Shown here: one piece after another, positions 58,362-64,000 of the stretch | How the letters are laid out: the number at the start of each line of letters is the position of its first letter | Position numbering within the stretch: position 1 is the stretch's first letter | Assembly (NCBI RefSeq): GCF_004801395.1 | Contig: NZ_SSOA01000013.1 | Span: forward strand, 1-64,000 | Length of the DNA stretch: 64,000 nt | DNA from: Gillisella terrae | Lineage (GTDB): Bacteria > Pseudomonadota > Alphaproteobacteria > Rhizobiales > Rhizobiaceae | Direction of reading: 5' to 3' | Position numbers and translations under genes: made by a program | The notes under the pieces: generated by a model | What the model saw: only the letters and a program-made list of their open reading frames with translations | Told to the model about the DNA's origin: nothing | The model's database searches: none

Positions 58362-59480
58362 ATGGATATGTCGATTGGTGAAAACATCTGTGCGGACGCC
58401 CTTTCTGGACGGCTTGTCATGGACCTTAAGGCATTGGTAGACAACTATTCCACATTGGCGAAACGCGTTCATCCTGCGGAAGCTTCCGCGGTGGTCAAGG
58501 CGGATGCTTACGGCCTTGGCGTCGCGCATGTTGCGCCAGCCTTGTTTGCGGCCGGATGCCGTAAATTTTTTGTGGCCCATTTGCAAGAAGCCGCAAAACT
58601 GAAGCCTTACCTTGCGCAAGAAGCCAGCATTTTCATCTTAAACGGATTGTTGCCGGGGGGCGAAAATTTTGCCGCCGCCCATGGATTTGTTCCGGTGCTC
58701 AACTCACTGGAGCAAATTGCCAATTGGCAACATACCGCACAATCGCTGGGAAAAACCCTGCCTGCGATTTTGCAATTCGACACAGGCATGTCACGCATTG
58801 GATTGTCGCCGCAAGAACGGGATGTTCTGGCGCAGAATCCGGCCCTGCTGTCCGATCTGGATGTTCTATATCTCATGAGCCATCTTGCCAGCGCCGATGA
58901 GAGCGAAAACCCGCAAAACGAGAGCCAATGCGCCGTGATGCGAGACATCCTTGCGCAATTTCCCGGCATCCCGCTGTGCTTTGGCAATTCCGGTGGCATT
59001 TTCTTGGATACACGCTTTCATGGCGATCTCGTGCGCCCCGGCATTGCGCTTTATGGCGGTGTGCCATCCGACAGGTCGGGCGATGCGATCAAGCCGGTTG
59101 TCAGCCTTTCCGTGCGCGTTGTTCAGACCCGCAGCGTTTCTGCCGGTACGCGCATAGGCTATGGTGGAACCTATATTGCCGCGCAAGACATGCGGCTTGC
59201 GACGATTGCCGCAGGCTATGCCGATGGCTTGCCGCGCAGCTTGAGCGACAAGGGTGCTGCTTATTTTGGCGATAAACGACTGCCGATTGTCGGGCGCGTT
59301 TCGATGGACAGCATGACCATCGACATCTCCGCCCTGCCAGAGGGCACCTTGACTCTTGGCAGTCTGGTCGAGGTGATTGGGCCGCATCAAACGCTTGAAG
59401 AAGTGGCAAACGCCGCCGGCACGATCTCATGGGAAATCCTGACAAGCCTTCGGCACCGCTATGATCGCCAATACATTTAA
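58362..59480 (+). CDS. dadX: alanine racemase (catabolic, DadX-type)
   Basis: A 372-residue PLP enzyme of alanine racemase fold type III. The cofactor lysine is Lys46 (AVVKADAYGLG) and the second catalytic base is Tyr267 (RIGYGGTY); LRPGIALYG-type segment VRPGIALYGG and VGRVSMDSMTIDIS are conserved. It interconverts L- and D-alanine. Next to dadA and an Lrp regulator it is the catabolic isozyme that feeds D-alanine to the dehydrogenase. Of two close ATGs (58356, 58362), the second has the better distance from GGGGA. Confidence 0.9.
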   Translation: MDMSIGENICADALSGRLVMDLKALVDNYSTLAKRVHPAEASAVVKADAYGLGVAHVAPALFAAGCRKFFVAHLQEAAKLKPYLAQEASIFILNGLLPGGENFAAAHGFVPVLNSLEQIANWQHTAQSLGKTLPAILQFDTGMSRIGLSPQERDVLAQNPALLSDLDVLYLMSHLASADESENPQNESQCAVMRDILAQFPGIPLCFGNSGGIFLDTRFHGDLVRPGIALYGGVPSDRSGDAIKPVVSLSVRVVQTRSVSAGTRIGYGGTYIAAQDMRLATIAAGYADGLPRSLSDKGAAYFGDKRLPIVGRVSMDSMTIDISALPEGTLTLGSLVEVIGPHQTLEEVANAAGTISWEILTSLRHRYDRQYI

Positions 59481-59513
59481 CCGCGCCACGCAAAGCATAA
59501 ATCGGGGATTATC

Positions 59514-60761
59514 ATGAAAATCACAGTTCTTGGCGCTGGCGTTATCGGCGTCACCACAGCTTACTATCTGGCGAAATCCGGCCATGCGGTGACGGTGATC
59601 GACCGCCAGCCCGGCCCGGCGCTTGAAACCAGCTTTGCCAATGCGGGCGAAGTCTCGTTTGGCTATTGCTCCCCATGGGCAGCACCCGGCATTCCGCAAA
59701 AGGCGCTGAAATGGCTGTTCATGGAACATGCGCCTCTGATTTTGCGCCCCAAAATTGACGCCGCCATGTTGGGCTGGATGTTGAAAATGCTCTCCAACTG
59801 CACATCCGGCCGCTATGCCATCAACAAGAGCCGCATGTTGCGACTGGCCGATTACAGCCGTATTGCGCTTGCTGATCTGCGCTCTGAAACCGGCATTGCT
59901 TATGATGAGCGTATGCAGGGAACACTGCAATTGTTTCGCACCCAAGCCCAGCTTGATGCCTCTGCCAAAGATGTAAAGGCGCTTGCTGCCGACGGCATTC
60001 CTTATGAAGTGCTGGATAAGGAAGGCTGCATCCGCATGGAGCCTGCGCTGGCCGCAGCCCGTGACAAAATTGTCGGCGGCCTTTTGACACCCAAGGATGA
60101 AACCGGCGATTGTTTCAAATTCACCAATAGCCTGGCGGAAAAAGCCGCAGCGCTCGGCGTGGTGTTTGACTATGGCCGCACCATCCTTGCCATTCAATCC
60201 GACGGCTCGAAAATCACCGGCGTTACCACCGACAAGGGCGTGGTCAAGTCCGATGCCTATGTGGTCGCTCTGGGCAGCTATTCACCGATTGTGCTCAAGC
60301 CGCTTGGCATTAAACTGCCCGTCTATCCGGTCAAAGGCTATTCTCTGACGATTCCGATTGTAGACCCGTCCAAATCGCCCGAATCGACGGTGATGGACGA
60401 GACCTACAAAATCGCCATTACCCGTCTGGGCGATCGCATCCGGGTGGGTGGCATGGCCGAGATTTCCGGCTACACCAATGATCTGGGGCAGGCCCGCCGC
60501 CGCACGCTGGAACATTCTGTCACCGATCTGTTTCCAGGTGGCGATCTTTCCAAGGCCAATTTCTGGTCTGGCCTGCGCCCGATGACGCCCGATGGCACAC
60601 CGGTGATTGGTGCGACCAGACTTACCAATCTCTACATCAACTCCGGCCACGGAACGCTGGGCTGGACCATGAGCTGCGGCTCGGCACGGATGTTGAGCGA
60701 CGTGATCAGCGGTCGCAAACCAGAGATTGAAACCGCCGACCTCGCGCTCAGCCGCTATTGA
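59514..60761 (+). CDS. dadA: D-amino-acid dehydrogenase (DadA)
   Basis: A 415-residue FAD-dependent D-amino-acid dehydrogenase small-subunit type. N-terminal Rossmann motif [48 protein letters not shown] and the C-terminal FAD segment [16 protein letters not shown] are DadA hallmarks. It oxidises D-alanine and other D-amino acids to keto acids, passing electrons to the respiratory chain at the inner membrane. It follows dadX by 33 nt. Confidence 0.92.
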   Translation: MKITVLGAGVIGVTTAYYLAKSGHAVTVIDRQPGPALETSFANAGEVSFGYCSPWAAPGIPQKALKWLFMEHAPLILRPKIDAAMLGWMLKMLSNCTSGRYAINKSRMLRLADYSRIALADLRSETGIAYDERMQGTLQLFRTQAQLDASAKDVKALAADGIPYEVLDKEGCIRMEPALAAARDKIVGGLLTPKDETGDCFKFTNSLAEKAAALGVVFDYGRTILAIQSDGSKITGVTTDKGVVKSDAYVVALGSYSPIVLKPLGIKLPVYPVKGYSLTIPIVDPSKSPESTVMDETYKIAITRLGDRIRVGGMAEISGYTNDLGQARRRTLEHSVTDLFPGGDLSKANFWSGLRPMTPDGTPVIGATRLTNLYINSGHGTLGWTMSCGSARMLSDVISGRKPEIETADLALSRY

Positions 60762-60819
60762 CGCGCTTGATCTATCCCCTCATGATCACAGAGTGAAATG
60801 ATTGAAGGGGAGGACAATC

Positions 60820-61776
60820 GTGAAACGAGCTATTGCAAATTGCGTGGCCGCAGGGGCCTTTGTGCTGAGCGGCTTTGCCGCAACCGGGCCAGCCAAAGCC
60901 AGTGAGTTCATCAATGTTCTGACCGGCGGTACATCGGGGGTCTATTATCCGCTGGGTGTGGCGCTGGCCAAAATTTATGGCGATGGCATTTCGGGAGCAC
61001 GCACGCAGGTGCAGGCCACCAAGGCCTCGGTTGAAAATCTCAATCTTTTGCAGCAGGGCAAGGGCGAGATTGGATTTGCACTTGGCGATAGCGTGAAAAT
61101 GGCGGCGGAAGGCAATGCAGAGGCTGGCTTCAAGGCACCGCTCAACAAGCTGCGCGGCATTGCAGCGATTTATCCAAACTATATCCAGATTGTCGCCTCA
61201 AAAGATTCCGGCATCAAGACGCTGGCCGATTTCAAGGGCAAAAGCATCTCCGTGGGTGCGGCAAAATCGGGTACAGAGTTGAATGCGCGCGCCATTTTGG
61301 CCGCTGATGGCATGTCTTACAAGGATCTCGCAAAAACCGAATATCTGCCGTTTGCCGAATCTGTCGAGTTAATCAAAAATCGTCAGCTTGATGCAACCTT
61401 GCAGTCGGCGGGCCTTGGCGTTGCATCGTTGAAAGATCTGGCAACCTCGGTTGCGATCAATGTGGTTTCTGTGCCCAAAGATGTGGCCGATAAATTGGGG
61501 CCACCTTACCTCGCCACGGTTATTCCAGCCAATACCTATGAACGGCAAACCGAGGATGTGCCAACGGTTGCCGTTGTGAACTTTCTGGTCACACGCGAAG
61601 GGGTTTCCGATGAAACCGCCTATCAGATGACCAAGCTGCTGTTTGAACACCTAGACACCATGAAGGCCGCCCACAACGCGGCCTCGGCAATCACCCTGGA
61701 AAATGCCATCAAGGGCATGCCAATTCCGCTGCATCCGGGTGCCGCACGCTACTATAAGGAAAAAGGCCTGTTGTAA
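60820..61776 (+). CDS. TAXI-type TRAP transporter binding protein
   Basis: A 318-residue periplasmic binding protein of the TRAP-associated extracytoplasmic immunogenic (TAXI) family, with signal peptide (IANCVAAGAFVLSGFAATGPAKA). Family pattern: NVLTGGTSGVYYPLGVALAKI, TKASVENLNLLQQGKGEIGFAL, SKDSGIKTLADFKGKSISVGAAKSGTE (in two overlapping parts) and HPGAARYYKEKGLL at the C-terminus. GTG 60820 follows GGGGAGGA. It serves the fused TRAP permease encoded next. Characterised TAXI proteins bind carboxylates such as glutamate; the ligand here may be an amino or keto acid linked to D-amino-acid use, but this is inference. Confidence 0.88.
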   Translation: MKRAIANCVAAGAFVLSGFAATGPAKASEFINVLTGGTSGVYYPLGVALAKIYGDGISGARTQVQATKASVENLNLLQQGKGEIGFALGDSVKMAAEGNAEAGFKAPLNKLRGIAAIYPNYIQIVASKDSGIKTLADFKGKSISVGAAKSGTELNARAILAADGMSYKDLAKTEYLPFAESVELIKNRQLDATLQSAGLGVASLKDLATSVAINVVSVPKDVADKLGPPYLATVIPANTYERQTEDVPTVAVVNFLVTREGVSDETAYQMTKLLFEHLDTMKAAHNAASAITLENAIKGMPIPLHPGAARYYKEKGLL

Positions 61777-61839
61777 GGCCTCTTCGTCGCCGGTTTTACA
61801 ATCGGCGACACTTTAATGCCTGCGAGGGGGACAAGCAGC

Positions 61840-63930
61840 GTGCATTCGAACACCACAGCAACACAGGCTGAAACAGCCGAATTTCACAACAGGTTTGGCG
61901 AGGCATTTCCAACCTCATTCGAAGGGCGAACGCTGTTTTTGATCGCGGTGGCCTTTTCAGTTTTTCAAATTGCCACAGCCGCTCATCTGATTGATTTTCC
62001 GAGCCAAATCGTGCGCGCTATCCATGTCGGCTTTTTGCTGCTGCTGACCTTTCCGCTGGTGGCTGCCGCATCCCACAGACACTTATGGTTCAAAGGTATC
62101 GCATGGGCGCTGGCCGCCTGTGGCGTCGCAGTGGCAGCCTATCAAACCATTGAATATTCCGATCTCTTGATCCGCGCGGGTGATCCTCTTCCGATGGATA
62201 TGACTATGGGCATTCTCAGCCTTGGCGTCATTTTTCTGGCTTGCTGGGTCAGCATGGGACCAGCCCTGCCGATCATCAGCGGCATCTTTCTAGCCTATTG
62301 CCTTCTGGGACAATATCTGCCCGCCCCACTGGACCATCGCGGCTATGACCTTTCACAAGTCATCGACCACATGGCCTATGGCACGGAAGGCATTTATGGC
62401 ACGCCGATTTACGTGTCATCCTCCTATATTTTCCTCTTCATCCTGTTTGGGTCGTTCCTTGAAAAAGCAGGCATGATCCAACTGTTCACCGACGTGGCAC
62501 TCGGACTCGTGGGCCACAAGCGTGGAGGTGCGGCGAAAGTCGCGGTAATCTCCTCGGGCTTGATGGGCACGATTTCGGGCTCAGGTGTGGCAAATGTTGT
62601 CACCACCGGCCAGTTCACCATTCCGCTGATGAAGAAATTCGGTTATCGCGCCGCCTTCGCCGGTGGCGTAGAGGCAACCGCCTCGATGGGCGGCCAGATC
62701 ATGCCGCCGGTGATGGGGGCGGTGGCTTTCATCATGGCCGAAACCCTTGGCGTTGAATATTCCGAAGTGGTGAAGGCAGCGCTCATTCCGGCCATCCTCT
62801 ATTTCATGTCGGCCTTCTGGATGGTGCATCTGGAGGCTGGTCGACGGGGCTTGGTTGGTCTTCCAGTCTCCGAATTGCCATCGGCGACAAGGGCATTGCG
62901 GCAACATTGGTATCTGATTCTGCCGCTGGCAGCGCTCGTCTGGCTGCTGTTTTCTGGCTATACGCCGCTGTTTGCAGGCACGGTCGGCCTTGGGTTGACA
63001 ACGATGCTCATCCTTGGCGGCAGCATCGCGTTGGGCTTGCCCGCCGGTGCCATCCGCTTGATTTTCTGGATTGCACTGGGCGTGATCGGGGCCGCTTTTC
63101 TGAAATTTGGTTTCAACATTGTGCTGGCAGCGCTGGTGGTTTTGGTGGCGTGGAACGCGATCAGCAAGGGCGGTCGCCAAACATTGGTCGATTGCGTTGA
63201 CAGCTTGGCCGAAGGCGCAAAAACGGCCCTGCCGGTTGGCATTGCCTGCGCCATTGTCGGCATCATTGTGGGCACAATGACCCTCACGGGTGTCGCCACA
63301 ACCTTTGGCGAATTCGTGGTTTCTGTGGGCAAAACCAGCCTGTTTTTGTCGCTGGTGCTGACAATGATCACCTGCATCATTCTGGGCATGGGCATTCCCA
63401 CCATTCCCAACTATATCATTACCTCATCCATTGCAGGCCCCGCCCTGCTGGCGCTGGGCATTCCGCTGATCGTCAGCCATATGTTCGTGTTTTACTTTGG
63501 CATTCTCGCCGATCTGACACCGCCGGTCGCACTCGCCTGCTTTGCCGCGGCACCTATTGCCAAGGAAAGTGGTTTGCGCATTTCGCTCGAGGCCATCAAG
63601 GTGGCAGCGGCGGGTTTCGTTGTGCCATTTATGGCCGTCTATTCGCCCGCATTGATGCTTCAGGATGGTGGACCGCTGGCTTTGGAAATCGGCTATATTC
63701 CGGCTGTGCTCTACATCGTCACCAAGGCTGTCATTGCTATTGGCCTTTGGGGAGCGGCTGTCACCGGCTATTGTGCGGTGATGCTCAAGCCGCTTGAGCG
63801 GATTTTTGCAATGATTGCCGCTTTCCTGCTGGTGGCGGCCTTGCCGATGACCGATGAAGCGGGCTTTGCGCTCTCCGCCGTCTTTGCTCTCTGGCTGTGG
63901 CGGCGCACAAAAGCTGAGGTCAGCGTGTGA
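61840..63930 (+). CDS. TRAP transporter fused permease (DctQM type)
   Basis: A roughly 696-residue membrane protein with about 16-18 helices, joining a small DctQ-like N-terminal part to the large DctM-type permease. Typical segments are FGSFLEKAGMIQLFTDVALG, GLMGTISGSGVANVVTTGQFTIPLMK, GQIMPPVMGAVAFIMAE and GMGIPTIPNYIITSS. It uses an ion gradient together with the TAXI binding protein. GTG 61840 is well spaced from AGGGGGA; ATG 61816 is the alternative start. Confidence 0.88.
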   Translation: MHSNTTATQAETAEFHNRFGEAFPTSFEGRTLFLIAVAFSVFQIATAAHLIDFPSQIVRAIHVGFLLLLTFPLVAAASHRHLWFKGIAWALAACGVAVAAYQTIEYSDLLIRAGDPLPMDMTMGILSLGVIFLACWVSMGPALPIISGIFLAYCLLGQYLPAPLDHRGYDLSQVIDHMAYGTEGIYGTPIYVSSSYIFLFILFGSFLEKAGMIQLFTDVALGLVGHKRGGAAKVAVISSGLMGTISGSGVANVVTTGQFTIPLMKKFGYRAAFAGGVEATASMGGQIMPPVMGAVAFIMAETLGVEYSEVVKAALIPAILYFMSAFWMVHLEAGRRGLVGLPVSELPSATRALRQHWYLILPLAALVWLLFSGYTPLFAGTVGLGLTTMLILGGSIALGLPAGAIRLIFWIALGVIGAAFLKFGFNIVLAALVVLVAWNAISKGGRQTLVDCVDSLAEGAKTALPVGIACAIVGIIVGTMTLTGVATTFGEFVVSVGKTSLFLSLVLTMITCIILGMGIPTIPNYIITSSIAGPALLALGIPLIVSHMFVFYFGILADLTPPVALACFAAAPIAKESGLRISLEAIKVAAAGFVVPFMAVYSPALMLQDGGPLALEIGYIPAVLYIVTKAVIAIGLWGAAVTGYCAVMLKPLERIFAMIAAFLLVAALPMTDEAGFALSAVFALWLWRRTKAEVSV

Positions 63931-64000
63931 GCCTGTGCATTGCTGTTGGCGCAAAGACCATGGTGATCGCAACCACGGTCTTTACCCTGCAATGGACCCA
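63927..64000 (+). CDS. start of a probable DUF1850 protein, cut by window edge
   Basis: A frame opens at GTG 63927, overlapping the permease stop, and runs to the window end (MSLCIAVGAKTMVIATTVFT...). Short DUF1850 proteins with a similar beginning commonly follow TAXI TRAP permease genes. Only 24 residues are visible, so the call leans on context. Confidence 0.5.
   Translation, partial: MSLCIAVGAKTMVIATTVFTLQWT

Overview
The window looks like a piece of a Rhizobiaceae genome (Rhizobium/Agrobacterium/Allorhizobium type). It is dense with solute importers and sugar-acid catabolism, genes are packed in operons with ATGA/TGATG overlaps, and it carries a LacI-controlled sulfoquinovose operon, an EcfG-like stress promoter and rhizobial-type dispersed palindromes. 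The importer-rich, accessory character would suit a secondary replicon, but no replication, rRNA or tRNA gene is visible. This placement is inference from gene content only.

Layout. 1-2400: sparse region with small genes (receiver-like protein, two small unknowns, BON-domain protein) and a dispersed palindrome. 2406-5707: YdeP/FdhF-type molybdopterin oxidoreductase, sharing a bidirectional EcfG-like promoter with the BON gene, then a spermidine-synthase-like protein. 5752-19709: a complete sulfo-Entner-Doudoroff unit: divergent LacI repressor, ABC importer for sulfoquinovose or its glycosides, sulfogluconate dehydratase, KDSG aldolase, sulfogluconolactonase, sulfoquinovose dehydrogenase, GH31 sulfoquinovosidase with all diagnostic residues, TauE-type exporter and sulfolactaldehyde dehydrogenase. 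Together they import the sulfolipid headgroup, free sulfoquinovose, oxidise and cleave it to pyruvate plus sulfolactaldehyde, and export sulfolactate. 20023-22766: periplasmic solute-binding-like protein plus chemoreceptor. 22818-29600 (minus): arabinofuranosidase GH51 with its own ABC importer and an ArsR-like regulator; both promoters share a 30-bp operator. 29686-33791 (minus): glycosyltransferase, RgpF-like protein and MsbA-like exporter. 33997-39354 (minus): ytfQRT-yjfF type galactofuranose importer with GntR regulator. 39653-47883: RpiR regulator, gsiABCD glutathione/peptide importer, M55 D-aminopeptidase and isoaspartyl peptidase.

48441-57701 encodes the outstanding object of the window: a 3086-residue protein that is, from residue 8 to residue 3079, an unbroken run of exactly 384 octapeptides (consensus L-S/T-T-x-Q-I-x-A) with no register slip. 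The octads are organised into 43 higher-order modules of 7, 10 or (once) 13 octads, differing by steps of three. I see no secretion signal, catalytic domain or partner gene, and its function is unknown to me.

57773-64000: Lrp-family regulator divergent from alanine racemase and D-amino-acid dehydrogenase (D-/L-alanine catabolism), followed by a TAXI-type TRAP transporter and the start of a probable DUF1850 gene cut by the window edge. Several solute-binding-protein genes are followed directly by intergenic hairpins, consistent with differential expression inside importer operons.
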